NCBI GenBank assembly: GCA_000827495.1
Contig: KN817526.1
Span: forward strand, 434,001-498,000
Length of the DNA: 64,000 nucleotides
DNA from: Hypholoma sublateritium FD-334 SS-4
Taxonomy: Eukaryota; Basidiomycota; Agaricomycetes; Agaricales; Strophariaceae
Direction: 5' to 3'
Positions 10,935 through 22,101 of this stretch are shown here, in pieces. Under the pieces are notes generated by a model. The model saw nothing but the letters and a program-made list of their open reading frames with translations, made no database searches and was not told the DNA's origin. Every line of letters starts with the position of its first letter. Within the stretch, counting starts at the first letter, position 1. The translations under genes and the position numbers were made by a program.

Positions 10935-11641
10935 TCGAGAGGGGCCACGTATGTATGTCCCGAGTCAGTAGTAATGTCGGCCTGTCAACGGTTGTGTGTT
11001 ACAAAGCCTGAATCGATACTTGATTGGTCCAGGAGAAGACAGTGGCATGGACGGAGAATACACACACAATTTTGTATCTTCCGGTATGCAAACTTGTTTT
11101 GGTTCAAAGACGGAACGAAAAGGGGATCAACCTGAAGCGGCAAACCAAATGATGCTATCACTGATCATCGATCACGAGGCGGCATCGGCACGCTTCCGAG
11201 TCATCAGTCTTTGCTGCACAGTGCACACGATTGACCAGGAAGAGGCAGGCGACGTGTTAGTTAGTATTCTATTAATTCTTTCACAAGTCGTTGCAAAGAA
11301 GAGGGAAGTAGAAATTCAGGAGATAGTGTTCAGAACAGAGATACGGGCACAACGTACGCATATCTTGACCAAGTGCGCACTTTCGACGGCGAGACTACTT
11401 AATGCATTTTCGTTCGAGACCCCAGCCTAATCAGCTTAAAAGCTGCCAAAGCTGCCATACGTTTAGACTCACCAAGCAGTCTGGTGGAACAAATCCAACC
11501 GTGTTCAAATTATCGTAACATCCAGATTTGACATACAAAATTTACAAACAGGGGCAGGCCGCAGAAAGGAATAAGTACAGATCCGCAGTCACTGGGGAGT
11601 TCAGCTTGAGTTCAGCCCATATTAATTGTCGCAAGCTGAAA
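10935..11641. other. Intergenic, no gene recognised
   Basis: Lies between the F-box gene and the 3' end of the Pmp3-family gene. A plus-strand open frame at 10996-11430 has no motif and looks non-coding. Confidence 0.35.
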
Positions 11642-12180
11642 TCAGTTCTCATTGGTTGAGCCGTAGTTCTGCGGAGCAGGCTGGACAGGGGCAGATTCGC
11701 TACTGGAGTACAAGGGTTCGTAGTGTCCGTTGCCGATATCTTGAAGGACGGTAAGCACATATGTAAGTGTTAGGATGAGAGCTAGAGTCCGACTCACAAA
11801 TAAACCCCCCTGCCCCAAAGCGCTCTTCTGCATGAATCTTCTCATAGATTAGCCACAAGGAATGTATCAGTCCAGGAATATAACCCAAGCTAAATTGCGA
11901 GAAAGTTAGATCTTGACTGACGTTGGGCGCAATGCGGCGTGTATGCCACCAGCTACGTACAAAGTCAGAAGAACACTTATGAGCAAATCAAAGCTGCATC
12001 CAGTCACTATAGCGGCTGCCGCCGGAGGAAACAAAACGGCGACCTGAGGCAATTATCGCTACTAGTCAGTTGGTGGTTCGTGCCATTGGATTCGCCAATG
12101 CGGTATCGCATTGGCAATGAGAATCTAAGAACACAGATTATACGTACCAAGATAAGAACCACATCTGACGATTTGACCAT
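11642..12180 (-). CDS. Pmp3/UPF0057-family plasma-membrane proteolipid
   Basis: Four exons, 12180-12148, 12043-11961, 11889-11798 and 11739-11642, total 306 nt, giving 101 aa. All three introns have standard GT/AG ends. The protein has the two hydrophobic helices of the family: MVKSSDVVLILVAVLFPPAA..., then SFDLLISVLLTFLGYIPGL with the conserved LGYIPGLIHSLWLI hairpin. The C-terminal tail is hydrophilic (APVQPAPQNYGSTNEN), longer than in yeast Pmp3 (55 aa) and like the extended SNA-type fungal members. The canonical GCG of the family is replaced by TGCSFD. Pmp3-like proteins affect membrane potential and salt tolerance in yeast; a similar role here is inferred. No coding exon exceeds 98 nt, so it is easily missed by ORF searches. 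Confidence 0.8.
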
Positions 12181-13651
12181 TTTTATAGAAAATCGGAAGC
12201 AGCCTGTGAGTAGCGTTGGGGTTGCGTTGGGGTATAGTTTGATAGTATGTAAGAGAGGTTGGAAGAACTGCGAGTGAGGGCCGTGCAGCTGCGGTACCGC
12301 CTGGTCCGGCCCCAAACGGCCCGGTATAGAACGTAAGCTGTTTGGTTAAAAACGGTCAGCCAAACAAGGTTCAAAAAGCCAAAAATGCTCTGACATCAAG
12401 CCTGCATTTTCACCTCCTCTGTTCTCTCTGCGGCGTTCCGCTGCTTCTGCATCCACTTCTTTCGATCTTGCCTTACTTTCTTTCTCACGAAATGATTCTC
12501 TTTCCAGCGGAGCTTGCTAGAGCTTAGGAGTCAGGTGGGATGGTTTCTTCACTTGTGAGTACCCGATGAGCGATCTTCGGCAGGCTTGTCCTTGTCTTTG
12601 TGATGAATTCATGTCACATGAATTCGAGCGAACGCCGTTTCCAGAGGAGACGTTGCGCAATGTGCTTTTGAATAATCCTAGTTATACTGATCTTTCCTCT
12701 CTGGACGAGTTTTCGATTGTCGCAGATGGGCTGATCTGTTGCATTATTCTAGGTTCTCCGCGGGCGTTCAGTCGTAGTCGTGTCGTATCTTGTTTCTTAC
12801 ATGGTGCAGTTGTATTGACACACGTCATATGCTTGTCATATGCAATACTTGTTCTTCTGACTTCTATTAATTTGTTCCCATCGTAAAGACACTAAAGCCA
12901 TTTCGCGTACCGTGCGAACAGTGGACTCAATTTGAGGTGAGAATTAGTGCGCGCCCGCCGCACGCGCGCCCAGGGTTAGTGCTAACTGCACCCAGTCGTC
13001 CCGAATTATAGTCAATACATATAAAAAAGCTCGCCGTCTTCATCCCTGTCGGCAGAGGTCGCATTCAAATCTCTAAGTATGGCTATTATATCAACGGAAT
13101 AAATAGCCAAAGAAATTTCCTGCCCAATGGATTTCCGGATGATTTTGTACGGCATACTTATAACTTGAACATAATATGTCATTGGGGTTGGACCTGGTTG
13201 GACTTGGGACTCTCAATTGCTCCAACGCAAACCAAAAACATAGTCTTCGGAGCCGCGTGTTTTTATCCGATAACGCCCTGATTAACTGCTAATACCAACC
13301 CTGCGCCAACGCGCACTATCGGGCACGAACAATATGCAAGAAAGGAAAGACCTTCCCGAGAGTTATGGCAAAAGGCCCCAAAGAATTCCGATGACCCTGA
13401 TAATTCCGGGTGTCATGACCACGGACGCTTTTCTGGTCTTGAATTTCCTCTTTATTTGTGACGATACCAAACTGGCCGTTGTCCGTCAACCTTATTCGGC
13501 GCGTAATTGGCTGCAATTTTTTATTTCTAGATTATCGCCAGCCTTTTCCATCAGGGATGTGAGCAAGATCGGTGCAGGAACAATAATCGGTTTGCAATGT
13601 TTATGCTCATAAGCTACCCAATATGTACTATCAGACTTTCCCCAGCCTACA
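12181..13651. other. Intergenic, no gene recognised
   Basis: Divergent flanks of the Pmp3-family gene and the ADP-ribosylglycohydrolase gene. A 106-aa frame at 12566-12886 starts with ATG, but it has no motif and its C-terminal half looks random. No repeat seen. Confidence 0.35.
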
Positions 13652-14947
13652 ATGTTTTTCGCAAAGAGAGCCTTGAAGTTCGGGAAAAGCAAGAGCACCG
13701 ACAACGTACCTGGCTCACCTGGAAGGGCTAGCAGCAGCCCGCTACCACCCCCACCCAGCGCGCTGTATGCCCAGCACCCGACACCCTCGTCGGTTTCTAC
13801 GAAGATCCGACTGTCTATCTTGGCCACAGCGATGGTCGACGCGCTTGGGGGTCCCGCAGAGTTTCAAGAACGCTTCTCCTTCTCGTTCATAACTCACATG
13901 CTGCCCAACGACAATTTTCGCCTGCCCGCCGGTGTCTGGTCGGACGACACGTCGATGATGCTCTGCCTTGCAAAGTCTATCTCGAGCTTCAAGCCCTCCC
14001 CCAATTCGACGCACATAGGCGGGTTCAACGAGGGGGACCAGCTCCGCTTGTACGGCCGTTGGCACAGGAGCGGCTACCTCTCCGCTATCGGTCGCTGCTT
14101 CGACATCGGCAACACGGTCGCGCGCGCGCTCACGATCTACGCGCGGCACCGGAATAACCCCACGGAGGCGCTCGAGCTCATCCGCAGCGAGCTGAGCGAG
14201 GAGGCGAATTCGGGGAACGGAAGCCTCATGCGCGTGCTGCCGATCGGGCTCGCGTACTGGCGCGACGGGGACGAGGCGAAGATGTACGCGAAACGCAGTA
14301 GCCAGGTGACGCACCCCGCCCAGATGTGTGGCGAGGCGTGCCAGTTCTTGACGGCGCTGATTACGCTGGCGATGGAGAAGACCGTGCTGCCGCTGGATTC
14401 CCTCGAGGAGGACCCGCCATTCTCGAAGCTCAGTCTCCTCGAATTCATCATCCGGTATCCGTTCGAGAACCACAAGTTGCTCGTCGCCCTGACATTACCT
14501 TACGGGCTCCCTCCGCGGCCAGAGGACCGCGTCGAACGAGAGGCGTATTATTACAAGTTCCACCCGCTCTTGCGCCTCGTGGCTGCCACGCAGACGGAGC
14601 CGCTTCCGAAGGACAACAAATTTCCCTACCACATACCGTCGGAGGAGAGCGTCCCCTCTTCGGGGTACGTTCTACACACGCTCATCGCCGCGCTATATTG
14701 CTTCTTTGCGACACGAACATTCGAAGAAGGCGCACTCATGGCTGTGAATCTGGGGGACGACGCGGATACTGTCGGGGCGGTGTACGCGGGACTTGCCGCA
14801 GTCTGGTACTCGGGCGACGAAGAGGAAGCGGAGGGAGTGTTTTGGACGAAGCGGGTACGTGAATGGCGGAGAACTCTGGTGGCAACCCAGATGATAGACG
14901 AAGTGACCGAAGACCTCTTGGGATGGGAGAGGAAACTAGCTGACTGA
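13652..14947 (+). CDS. ADP-ribosylglycohydrolase family protein (DraG/ARH-like)
   Basis: Removes ADP-ribose from modified proteins or small molecules using two Mg ions. Intronless, 431 aa. Family metal-binding motifs are present: WSDDTSMMLCL at residues 96-106 (usual form WTDDT), NGSLMRVLPIGL from 189, and NLGDDADTVGAVYAG from 366. The first 45 residues are a Ser/Pro-rich basic tail (MFFAKRALKFGKSKS) that might be a targeting or disordered segment. Length and motif order fit fungal members. The GC content is high compared with its flanks. Substrate unknown. The ATG at 13652 is the first in frame and follows a stop shortly upstream. Confidence 0.88.
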   Translation: MFFAKRALKFGKSKSTDNVPGSPGRASSSPLPPPPSALYAQHPTPSSVSTKIRLSILATAMVDALGGPAEFQERFSFSFITHMLPNDNFRLPAGVWSDDTSMMLCLAKSISSFKPSPNSTHIGGFNEGDQLRLYGRWHRSGYLSAIGRCFDIGNTVARALTIYARHRNNPTEALELIRSELSEEANSGNGSLMRVLPIGLAYWRDGDEAKMYAKRSSQVTHPAQMCGEACQFLTALITLAMEKTVLPLDSLEEDPPFSKLSLLEFIIRYPFENHKLLVALTLPYGLPPRPEDRVEREAYYYKFHPLLRLVAATQTEPLPKDNKFPYHIPSEESVPSSGYVLHTLIAALYCFFATRTFEEGALMAVNLGDDADTVGAVYAGLAAVWYSGDEEEAEGVFWTKRVREWRRTLVATQMIDEVTEDLLGWERKLAD

Positions 14948-15605
14948 AGATTTCTGTTTACTACTAGTAGTGATCTGGCTCGGATCTCAGTTGTAAAATG
15001 TATGTCTACCACACTCTTATGTTGTTTACCTTCGATCACTGTATCTTTATGGATGATTACAGCACTAGAAAACTTATTCCTATTCATTCATGAATTACTA
15101 TATGTTACCGCATGTAAGTAGTTGAGCTTACAATCTTGTTTGCGATAGGTGCTCGACGTAAAGCTTAATTTTATTATCATATCAAAGGACCTCATATAAG
15201 TGGTTGAAATCCTGATAAGCCGAACAAACTGTGCGAACCTATTTGTCGACTACTTACAACCCAGCTGTAAGTAGTGATCAATCGATCATATATGGGCGCT
15301 TATTTCGAAGGTCATTTAGGAGAACTGATGAGAATAGCCACACTTCGCAAGAGTGAATACAAAACCTTTCCAAAATATTGTACCACAATTTCTATCATTC
15401 AAAGCCGATTGCGGGGATTGACTACAAAATTCGGTAAAAACATATTCTTGAGTTGGCTCAGCGTCAGCGAGCGTGGGGAGTTGACCGGCAATATCGGGCC
15501 GGGAGGAACCAAGTGCGGAAACTCCCGGGTGACAACTTTCAACGTCACGAAATCCGACGCCTGTCGTCTCCTCCAAGCCATTATATCTCACTTCCTCGCG
15601 TTATC
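14948..15605. other. Intergenic, no gene recognised
   Basis: AT-rich 3' flank of the glycohydrolase gene and promoter side of the ATP synthase subunit K gene. Confidence 0.4.
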
Positions 15606-16188
15606 ATGTCTTAGTGCGTATCCTATGTTTATATAGGCGCCTGTATTGCTGCTTACAAGGCCACTCTTTTCTCATCTTCCCTAAAACTGACTTCCCCTGG
15701 ACTATTTGGCGCACTGGAACCTCGCGATGGGATATGTATCTCAATCCGCAACAACAATCTCAATATGAAATGAACTTCTTACGCCATACTTGCACTTTTG
15801 CCTCGCAAAATAGCCAAATACTCGGCCGCACTATCAAAAACGAGCACCTAGCACTAGGTGTGTTTGGGACCACATTCGGCGGTGCCTACTTGGCCACCCG
15901 CGGTGGAAGCAAGACCCAAACCAAACCTACGACCGTCCAGCAAGCCAAAGAGACCGTTCCCGTCAACGCTGGCTCCTCGTAAGTTTCCCTTTATCTCGTT
16001 TCAATTGTGGAGAGTAACATGCTGACTGTTCATTTTCGCGCCTTTTGTCGGATATATAGAGAAGAGGAGAAGTTGTAAGTCTACCTATATACGTGGCGAA
16101 TTTGGAGCTTTCTGATTTTTGTATTTCTTCTAGCATCCTCGACTTCATCAGGGAGGCTGAGAAGGAGGGCTCCACCGCATCTCATTAA
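15606..16188 (+). CDS. Mitochondrial F1Fo-ATP synthase subunit K (Atp19-like)
   Basis: Small dimer-associated subunit of the Fo sector in the inner mitochondrial membrane. Four exons, 15606-15613, 15814-15978, 16060-16074 and 16134-16188, give 80 aa. Exon 1 is only ATGTCTTA; splicing to 15814 yields MSYQILGRTIKNEHLALGVF, which matches the fungal MSYxIxGR start and so decides the model. A glycine-rich transmembrane helix (GVFGTTFGGAYLATRGG) follows, and the C-terminus EEEKFILDFIREAEKEGS is the conserved acidic tail. The first intron is 200 nt, long for this window, and exon 3 is only 15 nt. Recognition rests on N- and C-terminal signatures of the family. Confidence 0.88.
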
Positions 16189-16745
16189 AGGACTGAACAC
16201 GATGGAATATAGAGGCACGAGCTGAGGAGGATATGCACGCGTACGTCGAAGGCACACATTGTAATATCCACCTGCATAGCCGCATGAAAAAGTAGAATCC
16301 ATCACGGCACGCCCTAACTATGCGTAAATATCCCTGCCAGGATTTCTCCTTTCCAATTTTGTGAGGGTTTCGAGCGAATATGCATCATGTCTTACGTATC
16401 ATACTGCAAACTAGCACAGACGAAAAATGGCTTGTCAGTTTAAACGTTACCTTCGCTAAAATCTGTAAATTTCTAGAAGTTATAGGTTGGTTATAGGAGC
16501 ACTAGTTGCCGGTCCTTCGGTGAACGGTTACCGCAGGCCACGTTACCAAGGCATGCTGGATCAATGTTATTATCATCTTCGAAATAAACCTCCAGGGCTT
16601 CACAGCCAACGACAGCACCGCGGCGAAGTCAAACGCCAAAACTCAACACATCTCTCACGAACGACAGTCCTTACTTCTACAGAAAGCTTTGAACAAGGCC
16701 TGGCGCCGTCTTCGACTCCGGTTTCTTCTCAAGGAGTTAGGAGCC
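16189..16745. other. Intergenic, promoter side of the Ser-rich gene
   Basis: No coding region recognised. The frame just upstream of 16746 is open but lacks an ATG. Confidence 0.4.
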
Positions 16746-19225
16746 ATGAGCGCGCCGAAAGCGCCACCACCCACTTCGTTCCGCAGTAATGCTCTCCAGT
16801 CACCGAATGCAGCGCAATCGCCTTTGCTCGTCGGGACAGAACCCAATTCTACTCACCAATCGAGGAGTGGGGGACCACGTACATTACACCTGACTTTGGG
16901 TTCCGTCGTCGCCACTTCCCCCTCGACCTCGACCTCTTCCAATGTGGTTCACATTCCTAACGACTCTAGTACAACATTCGATGCCGACGCGCCAACATCA
17001 ACGCGCAGCTTTTCTCCATCCATAAACTCCCCGAAGGTCCCAGGATCTTCTGCTCTATCACCCAGTCCGACGGTGACAAAATTCCGCAGAGATGCAGCGG
17101 CGCGAAAACGGTCGTCCATTTCATATCTCCCGCTTAATCCTCAGTCCCCTTCACCATTGCAGACCAACCGACACGATGGTATATCTTCGCCGCTCTCAAG
17201 TTCGCATGCCAGGGCTGCGTTTTCCTTAGACGGTACGAAACTCGCCGGCTCTGGACTGGCCAGGAGCAATTCTCTTGGTGGGAGGGCATCTAGGACGCCG
17301 AAAAGCGCGACGTTTGGGGAGAGATCGAGCACCGGGTCGATGCTTAACGCGGACGCCAATTTCGCCAACGGCGTTGAGCATTTGAAGGAGCGGCCACCTG
17401 CAACATTATCTGAAAAGTGAGTATATGCTCCTGTCCCAGCTTCCAGGATGTACATTTACGCGTTTTTCGGAAGGCACGCCGATCTCTTGCATTTCATAGC
17501 GCAGAAGGAGTCGAAATGCTTGGAGCTCCGATCCCAGTTGGCCGTGCATGAGGCAGAGCTATTGCAATGTGGGTCCATAATCATTAATATCACTGGGGAT
17601 GCGCATTAATATGTATTGCCTTGCACAGTGAAAAAGAAATGGGAGCGGATTGTGAATCGTGGCTTTGAACGCGCTCTCACTCCCAATTCCACATCTACGG
17701 CGTCGTCGACCTACTTCCTATCACCATCGCCTTCCCATTCCTCCTCCGTTCTCCCTGAATCCGCATCCCCTAATACCAATTCACCGGCATATTTTTCTAC
17801 GCTCAATTCCAATAACTCGAACGCGACAGGGGCAGTCGTGTTAGAGGGTATCAAAGAAGGCGTGCAGGGCATGAGCCGACTCATTGCCGCCGGACTGGGG
17901 TCCATAGCTCAAGTCAACGCCCCACAGACAAATGAGCAAAGATCAAGACAATCGCAGACTCCCGATGGCACAGGCCCTATGCCGCTGCGCCTCGGACTTA
18001 TTTCGCATCGCAGTGTGCATAGCAGCGACGGAAACGGCAGCGGCCACGGACAGAAAGAGTCACAGTCCTCGTCTTCGACCAACGCATCCCACGCAACGTC
18101 ACTGTCCTTCCTCAGTGCATCATCAACGAGCTCGGCGACGTCCGCAGGGAGTCGCTCGTCGCTGACCGCGGAGACGGCGAAGGAGCCGTCCACCGGCGGC
18201 GCGAGTCCTGGCCTCGAGGCCGGGAGCGACTTCGGTGACTTCGAAGATGGCCAGGCGCAGGGATCGCGCACGCGGAGCTCGACGTTGACAGAGCACCTCA
18301 TTGTGCAGGACACGGGCGCGACGCCCATGATGAGCCCGAACCCGAACTTTGGACGGCGCAAGTTCCGCGCACCGTCACCGCCGCCCGTGGCGGATGCGCA
18401 CCGCGGCGTGGATACGGCGAAGGACGACTTTGACTGGGGTGACGATTGGGACGAGCCGGCAGGCGAAGCGCAGGCTGCGGATTTGTTTGCGAGCGGTAGC
18501 GGGGCGGACAAGCAAGGAAATGAGCGGGCGCCGGTGCCGTTGGATCTGCACGAGCGATCCAGTCTGAGTTCGCTTTCGAGCGGGCGGAATCCCGCCACAG
18601 AGGTGGGCTCGCGCTCGCCATCGACGCCATTCCATGGGTTAGCGATGATGGACCAAGGTACCTCGGCGCAGCAGATGAGTTCGTGGGTCGGCAGTGTGGG
18701 TAAGAAGTGGGGCGAAATTAAGGGTAGTTCGACGTGAGTTTTCTGTGTACCCTTTTTTTTTATCTGGAACTTCTCATAACGCTAGTCATTTTATCAAGGT
18801 TTACGAAAAATCAAAAACGAGCCTCAGTCCTCTTATCGGACATCCAACAGACCCTAGTAGCTTCCCTAATTTCCCCAACCCCTGCTACATCTTCCGCATC
18901 GTACTTCACACCCAACACGCCGCCGCCGCCGCCGGCGCCATTCACGTCGAGCGCAGTTGGTGGCTTCAATTTACCAACCGCGCAACCAGGTATGCAGCTG
19001 CCCAAGGCCAAGCGCGGGGTTTCCCTGCTCGACGACTCCGACGACGAGAGCTTCGGAGAAAGTTGCGAGGATGCCAATGTGACTATGCATTCAGCGCTGC
19101 CTTCAAGGATGTCGGCTCCTGTCCTCGTGCCGGATACGGTGCCTCGGGCGGCGACGGCAAAGATCGGTAAAACGAGCGCGGTGACGCTCAAGTCAGCTGC
19201 TGACGAGGACGATTGGAACTGGTAG
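16746..19225 (+). CDS. Ser-rich DUF4048-like fungal protein
   Basis: Four exons, 16746-17416, 17474-17568, 17629-18733 and 18799-19225, giving 765 aa. The N-terminal and central parts are Ser/Pro/Thr-rich and probably disordered. A helical coiled-coil-like segment spans exons 2-3 (HADLLHFIAQKESKCLELRS, followed by QLAVHEAELLQ and LKKKWERIVNRGF). Near the C-terminus are GSVGKKWGEI and FTKNQKRASVLLSDIQQTL, followed by acidic DDSDDESFGES and the last residues ADEDDWNW. This order (KxW helix, KNQKRASxLLSD, acidic tail ending in W) is what I know from fungal DUF4048 proteins; the assignment is by memory of the pattern. Function is unknown. All introns are 57-65 nt with good donors. Confidence 0.78.
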
Positions 19226-19423
19226 TCCGACGTCGGCGGCGCGTTTGCGCTCTGTGGTACAATGTACCTTTCATCTGGATTAGGCTTAAACTTGAAGCTT
19301 GAAACTTAATGTTGTACAGCCTTTCTGGTTGTGTACTATCTTACTCTTTTGGACTTTGCATATCACGTACTGAGTAATGCTCATGATCACTTTCTTGTTT
19401 CTTCCAATCAGTAGACAGTGGTG
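19226..19423. other. 3' flank of the DUF4048-like gene
   Basis: Short spacer between the stop codon and the first inverted-repeat element. Nothing recognised. Confidence 0.4.
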
Positions 19424-19734
19424 TGGCACAATGCCGGCCAAAGCCGTGGGCACCACACGTGACTTGATTCGGCCAGATCTGTCACAAAACGTGAAACACT
19501 GTCAAAATTGCCACAAATTCAAGGTGTTTGTAGGCTCGACAGACTACCACTCATTTATAACTTTTCAAAAAACCAGTAATATATACGNAATGCTTTACAG
19601 ACAATATACAGGTGGTTTTACGGTGTCAATATATGTTATCAACCAAATATGACTGAGATTTGGCGAATCAGCGCCGCAAAATGACATTGCGGGACGGTGG
19701 CTGTGCACCAACTTCACAGGAACGGCCGACTTAA

Positions 19735-20440
19735 NNNNNNNNNNNNNNNNNNNNNNNNNNNNNNNNNNNNNNNNNNNNNNNNNNNNNNNNNNNNNNNNNN
19801 NNNNNNNNNNNNNNNNNNNNNNNNNNNNNNNNNNNNNNNNNNNNNNNNNNNNNNNNNNNNNNNNNNNNNNNNNNNNNNNNNNNNNNNNNNNNNNNNNNNN
19901 NNNNNNNNNNNNNNNNNNNNNNNNNNNNNNNNNNNNNNNNNNNNNNNNNNNNNNNNNNNNNNNNNNNNNNNNNNNNNNNNNNNNNNNNNNNNNNNNNNNN
20001 NNNNNNNNNNNNNNNNNNNNNNNNNNNNNNNNNNNNNNNNNNNNNNNNNNNNNNNNNNNNNNNNNNNNNNNNNNNNNNNNNNNNNNNNNNNNNNNNNNNN
20101 NNNNNNNNNNNNNNNNNNNNNNNNNNNNNNNNNNNNNNNNNNNNNNNNNNNNNNNNNNNNNNNNNNNNNNNNNNNNNNNNNNNNNNNNNNNNNNNNNNNN
20201 NNNNNNNNNNNNNNNNNNNNNNNNNNNNNNNNNNNNNNNNNNNNNNNNNNNNNNNNNNNNNNNNNNNNNNNNNNNNNNNNNNNNNNNNNNNNNNNNNNNN
20301 NNNNNNNNNNNNNNNNNNNNNNNNNNNNNNNNNNNNNNNNNNNNNNNNNNNNNNNNNNNNNNNNNNNNNNNNNNNNNNNNNNNNNNNNNNNNNNNNNNNN
20401 NNNNNNNNNNNNNNNNNNNNNNNNNNNNNNNNNNNNNNNN
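19735..20440. other. Assembly gap (706 N)
   Basis: An uninterrupted run of N inside element A. Single ambiguous bases nearby (19587, 20785 and around 20953-21013) suggest collapsed repeat copies. Confidence 0.95.
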
Positions 20441-20683
20441 TAATGTTATGATTGCCATTCAACAAAACTACGTAGAGCTTAGGTTTGAAAACCAGTGTCT
20501 TTATAGATGTACCTAGAGCATATTTCCGGAATTTTAAGCTGTTACATTTGTTTCTTGATCACCAATTCAGATAATCATTGTTGGATTATAGCAAGAATGC
20601 CAATAAAAAAGCAGCTCACTCAGGCAGTTTGGTGCTTCACTTCAACAGAAAGGAATGTTTCATTGAGTAACATAAAGGATTTG

Positions 20684-20784
20684 TTGAGACCAGAATTTTT
20701 ATACATGTCCTCTAACCTATTGAAAATGGCCAATGTGGCACCCTAACTTTGCAATGCGGACATAATTTAAAATTCTGGTCTCAA
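20684..20784. repeat. Internal stem-loop of element A
   Basis: TTGAGACCAGAATTTT at 20684-20699 is exactly reverse-complemented by AAAATTCTGGTCTCAA at 20769-20784, a 16-bp perfect stem with a loop of about 69 nt. A closely similar stem occurs in element B. Confidence 0.8.
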
Positions 20785-21124
20785 NAAAGTGTTTTAATTT
20801 ACAATACAATCACTTTATCTCAGTTGAGCAAAGGATGTAGTGTTGTTCCTGGCAGGATATTTCATATACACTGCTGAAAGCTCTGATTGGCAGGTAAAAT
20901 GTCATTATTTCTCTTTTTTACTCTGCAGAGCTACAAATTTAAAATTCTGTCCNCAACAAGTTGTTTATACTGTAATTATCTACGGTTATACNATTTTAAA
21001 TATCACATTTACNAGTTGTGGACAGCACAGGAGCGAAGTTTCAAGAAAATGGGATGTGACGGGCCGTGACGGGCCTGTGACTGGTCCCCGGCATTTGGCC
21101 GGCGTTGTGCCAACCCACTCATAG

Positions 21125-21838
21125 TGGGGGTCGCCAATCCTCGGTGTTAGTTGTTGCCGGAATTGTCACGTGACACTCACGCCGCTGTCACAAAACCTGA
21201 TACACCCATCATTTCATCAATCCTTGGCCGCTTACCTTGATTATTTCGTTACTACAAATTTTTGTAATGCCATCAGTGGCTATGTAATGGATATTTCGGC
21301 CATTTGTATTGGCATAACTATAAAAGTCTATGTAGTCTCTGAAACTACATGTTTTTGCCTCATTCAAGACACAAAATTGATCAGAATTCTATTCTCTACA
21401 ACTCTTCCAGACCAGAATTTTTATATCTTCTCTCTAACTATGCTAAATGGGCTATTTTCTGGTTATATCTTGGGATAGGAAGAGAAAATAAAAATTCTGG
21501 CCTGGAAGATCTCTTTAGAATGAATTTACAATCACTTTTGGTCTATAATTCTTGGTGATTGGATGAGAACTGAAGGACTACATAGAGATGCAAGTTTGGA
21601 CCCTATATTTGGCAGGGATTTGAACATAATCTTGCTCTCTGTGCTTCACTTTGTACATTTAAGTTCTAAAAACCACATGGGAGTGTGAAACATGTATCTG
21701 AAAACATAAAATAAATTTTAGATATGCAATATCTGCGATGTGGCCGTTGTAGTGGCCATGTATCAAGATATGAGAGGCGTCACACACTGTCACGGCGTGT
21801 AATCGAATGTCACACGCTACGGGAATTGGCGACCCCCA
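21125..21838. mobile_element. MITE-like element B with TIRs and 7-bp target duplication
   Basis: A 714-bp element bounded by perfect 14-bp inverted repeats, TGGGGGTCGCCAAT (21125-21138) and ATTGGCGACCCCCA (21825-21838). It is flanked by direct copies of CTCATAG at 21118-21124 and 21839-21845; because bases before the left copy match the TIR, the duplication could be read as 7-10 bp. Similarity between the ends continues imperfectly inwards (GTGACAxTC...ACGCCG...TGxCA). An internal hairpin lies at 21404-21508. No protein is encoded, so it is non-autonomous. Confidence 0.8.
21404..21508. repeat. Internal stem-loop of element B
   Basis: CTTCCAGACCAGAATTTTTA at 21404-21423 pairs with TAAAAATTCTGGCCTGGAAG at 21489-21508 (19 of 20). 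The core ACCAGAATTTTTATA is shared with the stem in element A, which links the two elements as one family. Confidence 0.75.
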
Positions 21839-22101
21839 CTCATAGAACTTGATAATATCATATCTGATAAGATGGAAAGATAGGCGCTACTGGCACGTGA
21901 AATAATGATGCCAATAACAATTTTGGATAAAGCGGACCATCTGAACAGCCATGTCCATTTTCTACGGCGACGACTACGGAGTTGAAGGAACCTCAACACT
22001 TGACAAACCTAACTTTCTGCATGCATATGCACAGGGATTAGTTTCGGCCACCACGACAACATCATACCCTTGGCTGCTTCTATCTCTCCGCGGTTCAACG
22101 C

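Larger units (their letters stand above)
19424..21112. mobile_element. Inverted-repeat element A (interrupted by assembly gap)
   Basis: Ends carry a 19-bp terminal inverted repeat, TGGCACAAYGCCGGCCAAA, at 19424-19442 and in reverse complement at 21094-21112 (18 of 19 match). The interior is AT-rich, contains several single N bases and a gap from 19735 to 20440, and includes a stem-loop (20684-20784). I see no transposase frame in the visible part and no convincing target-site duplication. It is probably a non-autonomous DNA transposon; how much real sequence the gap represents is unknown. Confidence 0.6.

Noticed and set aside
10996..11430. 144-codon plus-strand ORF
   Set aside because: No motif and random composition; probably chance.
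12566..12886. ATG-initiated 106-codon frame
   Set aside because: No motif, poor composition in the second half, and no sign of introns or neighbours supporting it.
14326..14862. Long alternative-frame ORFs over the ADP-ribosylglycohydrolase gene (both strands)
   Set aside because: They are shadows caused by its high GC content; only the +13652 frame has conserved motifs.
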